Source: Euryodendron excelsum
Lineage: Eukaryota; Streptophyta; Magnoliopsida; Ericales; Pentaphylacaceae
Length of the DNA: 64,000 bases
Assembly (NCBI GenBank): GCA_033060915.1
Contig: CM065377.1
Coordinates: 39,535,183-39,599,182, forward strand
Reading direction: 5' to 3'
Each line of letters opens with the position of its first letter. The stretch's first letter is position 1. The notes beneath the pieces were generated by a model. It was not told where the DNA came from. It was given only the letters and a program-made list of their open reading frames with translations, and did not search any database. Shown piece after piece: positions 1-10,515 of the stretch. Made by a program: the position numbers and the translations under genes.

Positions 1-418
1 GTCAGTCACAAAAAGCATAATCTCATACTTTTTGCGAAGGGGTATGCAATGGCACCAGAGTTTTTGCAACGGCTAGAGAATCGTCGCAAATAAATTTGGC
101 AGACTGACACATTTGCCACCGAATTTCAAAGTATTTGCTATGGTGAATTTATTTGTTATGGTGGCAACTGTGTTTAGTCATTAGCGATACTTTCACCATA
201 GCAAACTGTCACTAGACTGACACATTATTCATTAGCGAAAGCTTTCAAAGTATCTGCTATGGTGAAACTATTTGCTATGGCACCAACCGTTGCTAAATGT
301 AAGTATTTGCCACGGGAGGCCAGGCATGGCAAACAATTACACCTCTAGTGACAGTTTCTTTGTGACAGAAAGTAGCGGTGGCAAATCATTGTTTGGCTGT
401 GGCACATACGTTGTAGTG
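1..418. mobile_element. CACTA-like DNA transposon terminus (right end)
   Basis: The segment ends in TTGTAGTG (411-418), the reverse complement of CACTACAA, the usual tip of plant CACTA (En/Spm-like) transposons. Before it lie diverged subterminal repeats: a block around TTTCAAAGTAT(T/C)TGCTATGGTGAA occurs at about 125 and 245, and short inverted GCAACGG/CGTCGCAAA-type motifs are typical of CACTA subterminal regions. The other end lies outside the window and no ORF is present, so this could be a non-autonomous copy. The target duplication cannot be tested. Confidence 0.5.
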
Positions 419-806
419 TAGGTAACTTAATCATTAACCTAACTCCACCAAAGTCCTTTCATCATGGAATAAAAAGCCTGTAGAAGAAGAAGAGGAGTGG
501 GAGGAACCAACAAGCTTATTTGGGCAGGAAGTGTTTGTTTGATGGAATTAGAGAGTATATAAACTAAAGGAAATGAAGTATAGAAGAACAATGTTAATTT
601 GAAAATACAAGAAACAAGTTAATACTTTTGAAAATAGTAATTTTTCATGTGAATTTGGTGATAGTATGAAACCAAAATAGGAGTGAAATCTTCTGTTGAC
701 TGTAATTTTTGAGGGCTACTTGTCGTAGGAGAAGAGATAGTAGATAGCCATTTACATTGCTACTAAATGCAATATTTTTGTTACATCTATGCAAGGTGTA
801 TGTACA
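419..806. other. Non-coding AT-rich spacer
   Basis: No coding region, repeat or RNA gene recognised. It separates the CACTA terminus from the hAT MITE. Confidence 0.5.
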
Positions 807-814
807 CCCATGGG

Positions 815-1016
815 CATGGGCGGACCTACACTAGGGCCTTGGGGTCCGGTCCTCCATTAATTTTTAAAATTTCTTTTAACTCCTATATATTTTTGTGTAT
901 TTAGAACATGATATAGTGTATTAGCCCCTAAAATTTAAAATTTTTACCTTAGCCCTCTAAAGTTCAAAATATTTTACATTGGCCTCCCTTTAATATAACT
1001 CCTCGGTCCGCCCCTG
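815..1016. mobile_element. hAT-type MITE, 202 bp, with 8-bp TSD
   Basis: The ends are imperfect terminal inverted repeats: CATGGGCGGACC on the left and GGTCCGCCCCTG on the right (reverse complement CAGGGGCGGACC). The element is flanked on both sides by the same 8 bp, CCCATGGG (807-814 and 1017-1024). An 8-bp target duplication and a CAGGGGCGG-type end are hallmarks of non-autonomous hAT elements in plants. The interior is AT-rich and has no ORF. The perfect TSD implies a fairly recent insertion. Confidence 0.85.
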
Positions 1017-1024
1017 CCCATGGG

Positions 1025-1320
1025 GTCTTCTAGAAAAGGAACGGGTCACTTGTATTTTCTTAAAGCCGAACCCACATACAAATGTAATAGATAACACTCT
1101 CTATCATTATTCTATCTGTCACGGGTCCCTTACCTTTACTCTCTTTCAACCACTCCCAAATCCACCAACTGTTCTTCTCTTCATTAATTTCTCTTCATGA
1201 CACAAGAATGCATTCACACTTCATCAATTTCATGAACTCGCTAACGAGACTATTACCAATTCTAGCATGAAATCAGAGCATTTAAAAAAATTGACAGATA
1301 CAAGAGGAGAGAGCCAAGAG
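1025..1320. other. Non-coding spacer
   Basis: AT-rich sequence between the MITE and the minus-strand ORF. Nothing recognised. Confidence 0.4.
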
Positions 1321-1830
1321 TTACATAGGGAAATAGTAGTACTCAAACCATGAATTTGAGATATAATCATTTTGAAAGATGTACTTACTGACTCTTAGAA
1401 ATCGAGAGGGTAACGTCGGTAGAGAAGCATGGGCAGGGCTGAGCCTGAATGGAACTTCATTTTGGACCTTGTTAGGATGCAATGCTGCAATTGCCGTAGA
1501 GGTGGCTCGGGGGGACAGAAACACGCTGTATTCCAAATCCTTCGGTGGCACCTCAATTGAAACCATGATTTCCCCATCTGGTTGTTCATCAACTAAGGTT
1601 TCTCGAAAACAAAAGCTTGTAGACTGGCATTTGATCTTAAGTTGGTCTTGACCTATGGAAGAAGGTCCGCTTCTAGCGGAGCTCGGTTGGCTTCTTGTTG
1701 GGCTCCCTTGGCTTCTTGCAGAGTTTGGAGTAGAGTTTCTCTCTGGGAAATATGATTGGATCGAAAGAGTACGTCGCCACATGCTCACTCCCTCGACTCT
1801 TTCACTGGCCTCCTTAAGCTTGCAATACAA
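1321..1830 (-). CDS. Unassigned ORF, possible exon or gene fragment
   Basis: A 169-codon open frame on the minus strand that I do not recognise. The reading begins at TTG, not ATG; the first methionine is about residue 17, so this would be an internal exon or a fragment rather than a whole gene. The N-terminal third is rich in Ser, Pro and Arg (STPNSARSQGSP), followed by a less biased part containing VSIEVPPKDLEYSVF. Its composition is unlike the AT-rich retroelement debris around it. The sequence just upstream on the coding strand is duplicated about 0.9 kb away. No function is proposed, and chance openness cannot be excluded. Confidence 0.25.
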   Translation of the reverse strand: MYCKLKEASERVEGVSMWRRTLSIQSYFPERNSTPNSARSQGSPTRSQPSSARSGPSSIGQDQLKIKCQSTSFCFRETLVDEQPDGEIMVSIEVPPKDLEYSVFLSPRATSTAIAALHPNKVQNEVPFRLSPAHASLPTLPSRFLRVSKYIFQNDYISNSWFEYYYFPM

Positions 1831-2090
1831 TTTTCAAAAAGATGAAGTGAAATAACTAAAAATCAACAAAAAGAACAATTTAAGGTACACGAAGTCTTTT
1901 TCCAGTATAAGAAAGGAAGTGAAGTACTCTCAAGTCAATTCAGGGACGACCATAAAGAAACTTCCCAGAACGTAGGTATGAACTAAATCATCGAGCAAAC
2001 GAGCTGCAGGTTGGTTTCCTGGAATTTGATAGTGTGAACATCGCATGAGGTGAGTCTCCCATCTCCTAAAGCAAAGATACGTGGCACGCC
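1816..2090. repeat. Left copy of a diverged direct duplication
   Basis: From TAAGCTTGCAATACAATT onward this block resembles 2711-2960. Shared landmarks in the same order are GAAGTGAAATAACTAAA, GTCAATTCA(A/G)GGAC, AAAGAAACTTC, CGTAGG(T/G)ATGA and TTGATAGTGTG(A/G)ACA. Divergence is substantial with many small indels. Confidence 0.6.
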
Positions 2091-2169
2091 AAAAACATTA
2101 AATAATTTTTTTTCGTGACAATCCAACACGATCGGCAAAATGATAATTCCATGGGCTGCTTGAACTTTT

Positions 2170-2710
2170 GGTTAGAAAAGTAAATAAAACATGCTCAAAA
2201 TAAAGACTATTCAAGGTACCTGCACCATGAGGGTGCGTTAGACGAAACTATTCAATATAATAACAATTATTACAAATTTAGTTGCTTGAGAGGACCACAC
2301 GATTGCTTTCTTTGAGACAACCAATATTGAATGATAAATGTCTGGTTGTACTTTTGGTTAGAAAAGAAGATGAAATCTGCTCAAAATAAAGACCAATATT
2401 GAATTTGGGAACAAGGTCTACTTGAACTGAAATAGTTACTACGTAATGTAATAATAATTACTAAAAAATGTGATTAAATTATAGTAACTAGGAGTAACAT
2501 TTGTGATGGTTGGACTTCACATTTATGGCAAGTATTTTTTTCACCAAAATACTTTGATTTTATCAAAAAGTTTCTCATTCAATAGTTGTACTTTTTCTAT
2601 TTTTAGATTCAAGGGTAAAATTACACAAGTACCCATATTGTGTTGGTTTTCTATATCTATTGAATTTCCTTCTTGTGGGGTTGACTGGCAGTTAGGCCTC
2701 TCAAGTTCGA
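2170..2710. other. Non-coding spacer with a second weak duplication
   Basis: A motif TGGTTAGAAAAG..TGCTCAAAATAAAGAC appears at about 2170 and again at about 2355, suggesting a further diverged local duplication. The short ORFs here (60-70 codons) have no recognisable features. Confidence 0.4.
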
Positions 2711-2960
2711 TATAAGCTTGCAATACAATTACAGAAACAAGGAAGTGAAATAACTAAATCCACATAGAATGAACATTTGAAGAGTAAACAAAGGAAGCCA
2801 GGTCAATTCAAGGACAGTAAAGAAACTTCAAGGACCGTAGGGATGAATCACTTGCATTGAGAAAGTAAACCATCTTGCAGAAAGGACCGGCAAGTTTCCA
2901 GGTAATTGATAGTGTGGACAATTCAAGGGCGCGTGTAGTGGGGTCAATTAACCACAACAA
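2711..2960. repeat. Right copy of the diverged direct duplication
   Basis: Counterpart of 1816-2090; see that entry for shared landmarks. The copies diverge abruptly left of TAAGCTTGCAATACAATT, on the side where the 169-codon ORF lies in the left copy. Confidence 0.6.
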
Positions 2961-3476
2961 CTTTAAATAAATTCATAGTTTTTAACTGCTAATATTTGCT
3001 AAAACTAATTTAATTAAACTTTTGCCCCTGTTATCTAAAACATTGAACACATTGGTCCAATGATAGAAAGACGAATTCATAAGTTTATGAAAAAAAAAAT
3101 AAAAGACAATGAAATCTTTCGCTCTCCAAGGATAGCTTTACCATGAGAGTGCGTGGGGGTAATTTTCCAACTCAACTTACAAAAAATTAATTTTTACTAT
3201 TTATTGTATTTTCTTTCTCTAAAACTACTTACCACTGTCTATCCCAACTCATGACATGCATGACCTTATTTGTGTATATAACTAATATAATTCATTGTGT
3301 GATAATAAAATAGTATATTATTCTGTATGATAAGATGTACTAACTTTGGGAACTGGACGACTTGTATATAAAATTTACATTTTGTTATCATTCAAAATTT
3401 AGATATAGGTGAACATTTTGATTCAAGCTTGCAAGAAAAATTATTCAATGTGATATAATAATTAAAGAATAAATTA
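2961..3476. other. Non-coding AT-rich spacer
   Basis: No gene or recognisable repeat seen. Confidence 0.4.
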
Positions 3477-4237
3477 TGTTACCAAGAAAGCAACCCAAGA
3501 GGGGGAGGGGTAGGTGAATTGAGTTTATCTAAATATTAACTAACCATAAGCAATTTTAAATTATTCAGTAAAATGAACAAACTCACAACAGAAATGAAAA
3601 GTCTCAAAAACTTCCTAGAGCCAATTTATGTAGACAGTCAAATGAGCAGACTCAATACACAAGATGAGCAATCTCAAAAATTTCAGAAAGCAATTTTCAT
3701 AAACAAAGATATGAGCATATTTAATTCTTTAAATGAGCAATCTCATAAACTTCAAAGAGCTATTTCAATAGCCTATTACACGATCAAACCTTGACTCAAT
3801 TTTTAGAGAAAATTCTCAAGGCAAGATATTCAACATTTTTCATAATACTTTAATATCAGCTAGACTCATGCACTGAGAAAGCAAATATAGATCAACCATA
3901 CAAATTAAGTATGACAATTAAATAGAAATAATTTAAAGCACAATCAAAGAGGAGATAGCGATAAGAGAATACGATGCAGAGAATTTATCGAGGTTCAGTC
4001 AACCCCCAGACCTACCTCCATTTCCCAAGGCTCTAAATGTGGATATAGTACAATAGCCTTTCACAAGCGCTAGTCCTTCCTTTACAAGTAAATCAACGCT
4101 CCAACTAGTTGAAACCAAGTACTAGTCAAACCTAAACTTCTAGTTATATTCCCTAACTAGTCTCTCTTTTACAAGAAGAAAGATTAAGAATACAAGCAGT
4201 GATGAGTACAAAGAATTTCTCTCGCAGAATAGATATG
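3477..4237. mobile_element. Copia-like LTR fragment
   Basis: The block opens with TGTTACCAAGAAAGCAACCC, then an AGAGGGGGAGGGG run and GTGAATTGAG. It continues with a GGTTCAGTCAACCCCCAGACC passage. This layout is familiar from LTRs of plant Ty1/copia elements. It is cut at 4237 by the giant LTR of element X. No second LTR, PBS or coding region was found. The family call is from memory of similar LTRs and is moderate at best. Confidence 0.4.
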
Positions 4238-5550
4238 CGTCGCGCCCCGATTTTTTAGTGTCCAAGGTCCTTTCGGCTTGAAGACAAAAAGCATGGAACT
4301 CTGTCACTAGAACTCATCCTTCTAGAAGGACGAGGGGGACTAGGTTTGAATTGATTTGATTAAGGGCTTTTTAGAAAAATAGGAGTCACCACCTAACTTG
4401 ATTAAGGTGAGTTAGGACACCCAAAACTAAGTGTTAATCTGAAGATTAAACTTATGATTTTTCGAAAAGACTTTGAAAATTCCCTCGAGAGAGGGTTTTT
4501 AAGAAAATAGGTTGTTTGGCAACCTTTGAAAAGATTTAAGCCCTTTTCGAAAATAACTCTATTTTGGTCTTTTGAAAACAGAAATCTATGGCCCGGGAGT
4601 TGGTTACGTGTAAGGAAGATATCCTAGGATCAACATCATACCCTTTGTTCACTCACTAGAATAACCGGTTGCTATTGTCCACTTAATATCCACTTTTAGA
4701 ATTTTAAAAACGGAGTTTGGCCATCACTTTTTGGATGAATGATGCATGATGCAAGATCTAGAAGAAGTTAGGAAAACATGGGAGTTTTGAAGGAGTTCAG
4801 ATGAAAACTTTGAATTAATTAAAGTTTTTGAAAAGGGCATTGGAGTTGAAATAGAAATTATGACCGCACCATTTTAGGTTGCTTATGTATCTCATTTGGC
4901 GAGAATCAAGTCATTCGTAATTCAGGCAAGAGCCCGGTGGAAAATAGATGCATTAGGGCCTTTGGAAAGTTTAAAGACACTTTAAGGTCATTCAAAAGTT
5001 TTTGAAGATGCTTTGAGGTATTTGGAAAGAGAGAACTTGAGAGTTTTGATTTGGAATTGGATGTCAGAGTGTTCTTGAAATAGAACTTTGAAGGCTTTTG
5101 AAAGTGCTCTTGAGATGGGATTTTGAAGTGTTTTGAAATGTTTTTAGGACAACTCAAGAGAGTTTTGGAGGTGCTTTGAAATAACTCAAGAGAGTTTTGA
5201 TGTCTTGTTTTGAAAACCTTGGGGGTAGGGTTTTAAGATGTTTTTGTGAACTTGTCTTAGAAAAAGCTTTCAAAGCTGTTTTAGAATTCTAATATGGACA
5301 ACCTTAGGGGTTGTTCTTGATGTATCACGTTCCTTTGGAATCCCTAACCATAAAAGGGGTAGAAACACCTTAGGGTTGTGAGTTTTTAAAAACATTTTTA
5401 AATATAGAGGGTAGGAGTATTTGGAATGGTTGTGGAGTTGGTTTTTTTGAAATCTCAAGAACGTATGAGGCTTTGGAAGAATAAGTTATGAGAATAGTTT
5501 TAAATGGAAAGGTCATTTAAACAGGATTCATGAGTTGGGACATTGAAATA

Positions 5551-5895
5551 CACTAACCTAAGTTGGGTTGGTTTAAGGTTAAGGGTGACCTAAGGCTAAC
5601 TAACTCGGGTTAGGTTAACTTAGGGTTAAGACGACCTAGGGTTTGATTAACCTAGGGTTAAGGTGACCTAAGGTTAACTGACTTAGGTTAGGTTAACCTA
5701 GGGTCAAGGTGACCTTTGGTTAACTAATTAATGTAGGGTTAACCTAGGGTTAGGGTGACCTAGGGTTTAGGTCAAGTTAACCTAGGGTTGATCCACTAGG
5801 GTCAAGTTAACCTATAGTTAGATAACTAGGGTCAAGTTAACCTAAGGTTGGACAACTAGGGTTGGTTAACTAAGGTCTAGTTAGCCTAGGGTTGA
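5551..5895. repeat. Telomere-like degenerate repeat tract in U5 of B LTR
   Basis: About 345 bp built from variants of GGTTAACCTAGGGTTAAGG and GGTGACCTAAGG, with many GGTTAACC self-complementary cores and TAGGGTTA words resembling the plant telomere unit TTTAGGG. The units are irregular (about 18-35 bp), so this is not true telomeric DNA. The same tract is present in the other B LTR at 41,111-41,430. Confidence 0.75.
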
Positions 5896-6881
5896 GTTGG
5901 AAGATGGTTATGAAAGGTGGTTTAATGCATTTTTAGAAAGAGTTTTGAAAAACAAATCATGTTATGCAAAGGATTTTGGTTGAAAACCTTTTTGAAGATA
6001 ATTTCCATTAAAATTTGACTCTAACCAAGAATATGGTTTATATGGTTGGTGTTTGATGACCATTCCAAAGAAGATTTCCTTATGACCATTATAACCACTA
6101 TCTTGGCATGAATATGGAGTCCAAAAATCGTTATGATGATGACAACTTTTTGAAACACCATTTTAATGCAAAGATGGAGAGAATAAATTTTTTAAAATTA
6201 TTTTTTAAAAAGGATTTTGAAAATCATTTTTAACAGAAACCATTCCAATAAGAGGGGGTTCTTATGGCCAAATAAAAGCGAAACCACTCAAGAGAAGGTT
6301 CTATGTGGCCATTCCAACCACTAAACTTAATAGAATGGAAGCCTTAGGAACTAGAGAGTTAGAAAATAATTCTTATGCAAGTTGAAATGCAATGATGCAA
6401 AAGTGTGAGTTAGGGGGTTAGTGGGGGACTTTCTAAGGCATGATTTCTAAGGTATCATCCTAAGCTTCCACTAGCTTCCCTCTAGGCATGAACTAAGAGC
6501 CCTCTTGGCTCAAGCATGCGAGAAAGGGGGGTTGAAGATGGGGGTTAAAATAGAGAATTACCTAAGTAGGCTAGGAGGGAGAAGAGAAGAGTGGGATAAG
6601 ACAAAAATGTAAAAGAGATACCACATTTTACCTTCCACACACTTGTTATCTTCAATGAATGCCTTGGCTTGAACTTGGATGACTTTAAGAAGGCTTGAGG
6701 GGCTGGAAGGGAGTGTTTAATGGGGTATAAGGCTATGCAGGTGAAGTGTATAGGCTTAAGGGAGGTGGAATCTAGCCTAAGTGTTGAAGGAGTGGAATGT
6801 GTATAGAGATTCAAGGTTCTAGAGCAGTTTCAATAGAGCTTTGCATCCATTTTGGAATTCGAATATGCAAAGGGGGGTGCT

Positions 6882-7085
6882 GGTAATTATAAGCAAAGAT
6901 TTTGGACACTGGCGCATGTAGGACATGCGCCTGTACAAAATTTACAGAGGCGCATGTGCTACATGCGCCGGTACTATTCCAATGGCAGAATGCCACGTGG
7001 CACCCATTGTACTGACTAAATCTAAACGTTTGATTGAAATTTGGTCAATCTGATCAAAATCTGGGCGCATGTAGCATACGCTCCG
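6882..7085 (-). promoter_or_regulatory. B-LTR promoter region with palindrome array
   Basis: Two near-perfect 21-bp palindromes of the form GGCGCATGT..ACATGCGCC lie at 6911-6931 and 6949-6969, and a decayed third at about 7063-7083. On the minus strand they sit immediately upstream of a TATA-like site at 6882-6893; the homologous site in the other B LTR is a cleaner CCTATAAATACG (48,386-48,397). Placement just upstream of the TATA box suggests promoter elements of the retroelement. Binding partner unknown. Confidence 0.6.
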
Positions 7086-8671
7086 TCACTAGGAGTGTTT
7101 GTTTAAACTTCGTCTCAATAATTGAGCCAACTGGGAAGGTTTCGGGAGAATCGGTTGCACCCACGATGTTCTCCTAGGGTTTCTTGCAAAGTTTCATGTT
7201 TTCGGGGAGTTAGAATGATGTTCAGAAGTGTGAGATATCGTTTCAGAAAATGTGCATGAAATGGCATATTTGTGGAGCATTTGTGATATGCTCTATGGGG
7301 GTTCGAAAGTAGCTATTTTTGTGTCCTGTAATTGAGGCCTTCGGGAAGCGATCTCTTCGATTGGACTATACTAATGGAAAGTACTCTGAAAATACTTTCG
7401 GGAATTCTCTGATTTACGCATTTCTCAGGTTGTTTGACAGTGCATTTCAATCAGGGAATTAGAGAAAAGGTCAACATTGGCGAAGCATTTGCGAGACGCT
7501 CCAAGGGTTACTGAAGGTGGCATTGTTCGAGCCATACGATGGGGGGTCTCGGGAAGCGATCTATCCAATCGAGTCATATCGATGGAAAGATCTATGAATG
7601 AACTTTCGAGAATTTCCTGATTTATACTTTTCTCAAGTCGTTTGACGATGCGTTATAACCAGGGAATCGGGAGAAATGGGAATTTAGGCATAGTGTCTGT
7701 GAGATGGTTCGAGGAACTTTTGTCGAGTTGTGACTGTTTAGCATTGTAAAGCCTTCCTTAGGTTAGACAAGGGTGTGTGACAAGACCCGCCATTCCATAA
7801 CCTAGGACCAGTGTTGTTTTGGGGCACATTCGGGTCGTAAGAGGCAAAATAGTCATTTTGACTGGGTTTGGTTGGAAATGGTCGGGAATGGTTTGGAGCA
7901 CTGTGTTAAGCGTGCCTGGTCATTTAGGGATGTTTTCAGGGGAGTCTTTTACCATTCAGTGGGGTTTGTGTAGTGCTGGGGCATTCAAGGGTAAAACGGT
8001 TATTTTGACCGAGGTTAGCCGAAATGGGACCGAAATTGGACCGGAAGGCGTGCAAAGTACGCCTATCCATTTAGTAATATTTTGGAAGGGTGGACTTACC
8101 ATTCCGAGGGATTTTGAACTTTCCCAAAACATGTCTGGAAGCCCAAGGGGCAAATTTGGTCATTTTTGACCGAGTTGGGCTAGCTGGTGCTGGTGTTGAC
8201 CTAGGTGTTGGTTTCTGAGGCCTCCTGGTCTTGGAAAACTACTTGTGCGGTATTGGTCCCTAAGAACGCCTGGTCTTAGAGAGCTACCTGTAGGGTGGTG
8301 TTGGTTCCTAAGAATACCCGGTCTCAAAAAGCTACCTGTGAGGGTGGTGTTGGTCTTCGAGAACGCCCGGTCTTGGAGAACTACCAAATGACGCACATTC
8401 TACATTGGTGGGCTAGCAAGCGCTAGAAGTGAACCATCTAGAATTTGATAAGGTGTTGGTTCTCGAAATCGCCCGATCTCTGGAAGCTACCTGGACAGCG
8501 TTGGTTTCTAAAACTGCCCAGTCTGGAAAGCTGCCTAGAATGATGGTGCTTATGGCTCCAACAGGCCCTTGTGGACCTAAGAAGTGACCAATTGACTGGA
8601 TTGGAGATTGAAAGGCTCAACTTGAGCTTACATGTGTTGCGGTGTTTGTAAACTGAAATAGGGTGCTTACA

Positions 8672-8691
8672 GCTGCCCCTCTTTTTCTGTC
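8672..8691 (-). promoter_or_regulatory. Polypurine tract of element X
   Basis: On the minus strand the sequence reads GACAGAAAAAGAGGGGCAGC immediately before the LTR start TGTAAGC. This is the expected plus-strand priming site of an LTR retrotransposon and fixes the orientation of X as minus. Confidence 0.8.
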
Positions 8692-9203
8692 TTTGCTTGT
8701 CGAAGGTAAAAAAATAACAAAGTAAGAATCCCTTTTTGGTCACAAGGCAATCGGAAGGACAGCGTGTTGGTAAGTTTCAAATGTTTCAGGACCCTCTTGT
8801 AGGTCGCCGGTGTGGGAGATTTTGAAGTTCGAAAAACCTTGCATTTTGAAAAATTTTATTAGGAATTGAGTTGCTAGTTTGACATGGTTCGGTCCAGGTC
8901 ATTTGATTTTTGAAAATGAAGGTTGAAAGCTTCATTTCTGGCTCTTAAAAGTCTTGAAAACAAATCCGAACTCTCGGGGGTTTGAAAACTGATTTTGGTG
9001 GGAACCTGAACAGTTGGGCGCATGTGTTACATACGCCTGGTCCATTTTACCCCTAGCGCATGTAGCTCATGTGCTGATTCAGACTTTGTTCTGGCGCATC
9101 TACTACATGCGCCAGCCTGTGGGCATATAAACCAGAGTTGGTTCGCGTTCTAGGCATTACGTCTTTGCATTTGAGTTCAATTTGAGATTTTCTCCGAGGG
9201 GTC
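8692..9203 (+). promoter_or_regulatory. 3' internal end of X with putative antisense promoter
   Basis: Remnant of X's internal region, cut at 9204 by a subfamily A LTR. It shares a leader-like stretch (AAGTAAGA..AAGGCAATCGGAAGGAC) with the equivalent region beside E3 (about 60,533-60,590) and, reversed, beside E4. Three GCGCATGT..ACATGCGCC palindromes lie at 9017-9037, 9055-9075 and 9093-9113, followed on the plus strand by CATATAAA (9124-9131). In E1 and E2 the antisense PMD gene would lie in this direction, so I infer this is its promoter. Confidence 0.5.
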
Positions 9204-10515
9204 TGTCGCGCCTAGATTTTTCGCACTCGAGAAATACACACACAAGCGGAAAAAATATTGTACTCTCTTGTTAGAACTCATCCTCCTAGAAGAATGAGTG
9301 CAACTAGGTTTGAATTAAAAATTGATTTGAATAAAAGGCTTTTGAAAAAAATTTGGAGTCGCCACCTAACTTGATTAAGGTGAGTTAGGTCACCTAAAAA
9401 CTAAGCACAATCTAAAGACTACACTTAGGGTTTTTGAAAATGATTTTTTAAAATACTACCTCTAGAGAGGGTTTTTAAGAAAACAGGTTGTTTGGCAACC
9501 TTGGGAAAATAACTAAGCCCTTTTTGAAAATAAACTCCATTTTGGTCTTTTGAAAATAATGCTTCTAGATTCGGAGGTTGGTTACATGTAGGGAATACGT
9601 ACTAAGCCATCACCCTACCTCGCCCTTGCAGTACCTACATATTTATTCACCCTAGATTCACCTATGAGAGTCTTTAACTAACAAATGTTCAATCCTATCC
9701 ACTTTAGAAAAAGAATGTTTAAAAAGACATGATGCATGATATGCAAGTGCAAGAAAAAGAGTTTGAAAATTGATTTGGAAAGAAATTTGAAAAGAAATTG
9801 ATTTGATTTGAAAGAGATTTGAAAAGATAGACTTGAAATTGAAAAGTTTTAGAAATTGAAAACAGAGATTTAGAAATAGAAATTTGGAATTAGAAAAATA
9901 GATTATGGAATTGAAAACTTGAAGGTAGAATTGGAGATTTGAAAGAAGTTGCAGCAATAGAAGTTTGAAAAGGTTATGGGAATAGAAATTTGAAAAATGT
10001 TGTGACTGCACCCATGAGGGTTGCCTACGTATCTTTTTTGAGGAATCAGGTCAGTCGTAGTTCAGACAAGAGTCCGATAGATAATAGATTTGAAAAAGGA
10101 TTTGATTTGAACTTAGAATAGAAGATTGGAAAATGGAATTGAGAAGATTGGACTTGTTTTGGAAAGATTGAGGTTTAAGAAACCTAGACTTAGGAAAGAT
10201 TTGACTCGAGTGTTGAACTTAGAATATTAAGGAAAGATTGGAATTTAGGAAAGATTCGAATTAGGAAAGTTTCAAAATAAGAAAATGTCATTTCAAGAAA
10301 GTTTCGTTTAGGAAAGTTTTCAAATTAGGAAAGTTTCGATTTAGAAATATTTTAAAATAGGAAAGTTTTGAATTTAGAAAGTTTAGAATTTAAGAAAGTT
10401 TTAACTTAGGAAAGGTTTCGTTTTAGAAAGTTTTGACTTAAGGAAGTTTTGAATTTGAAAAGATTTAAAATTTAGAAAGTTTGGAAGTTTAGAAATATTT
10501 GAAAAGTTAGATTTA
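9204..10515 (-). mobile_element. Subfamily A Ogre/Tat LTR, truncated (terminal 1.3 kb only)
   Basis: Begins with TGTCGCGCCTAGATTTTTCG, the reverse complement of the A LTR end, and carries the U5 motif GCCTACGTATC (about 10,023). Repeated AGGAAAGTTTTGAA-type runs follow. Homology to the other A LTRs stops near 10,505-10,530, where an Athila-type element's 3' part begins. It inserted into the internal region of X and was later truncated. The right boundary is approximate. Confidence 0.75.

Larger units (their letters stand above)
4238..8671 (-). mobile_element. Ogre/Tat-type LTR, subfamily B, full length (3' LTR of element X)
   Basis: A 4.43-kb LTR read on the minus strand, from TGTAAGCACCC (8671 down) to ..GGGGCGCGACG (4238; expected ..GACA, so the last base is mutated). 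It is preceded on the minus strand by a purine-rich PPT, so it is the 3' LTR of a minus-oriented element. U3 carries the GCGCATGT palindromes (6911-7085) and a TATA-like site (about 6882-6893). U5 carries the TTAACCTAGGGTTA-type repeat tract (5551-5895) and the GCCTACGTATC-type motif conserved in all LTRs here. It has no coding capacity. It serves as the uninterrupted reference for the B copy at 39,772-49,129. Confidence 0.85.

Noticed and set aside
1379..1855. Plus-strand ORFs of 90 and 66 codons
   Set aside because: Shadows of the longer minus-strand frame; no supporting features.
5551..5895. Interstitial telomere
   Set aside because: Units are irregular GGTTAACCTAGGG variants, not TTTAGGG arrays, and lie inside a defined LTR.
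9658..10011. 117-codon ORF in the A LTR
   Set aside because: Falls in the strand-biased AT-rich U5 repeats; similar shadow ORFs occur in every LTR copy (20,243; 31,800; 56,626) with low-complexity Phe/Asn/Ser content.
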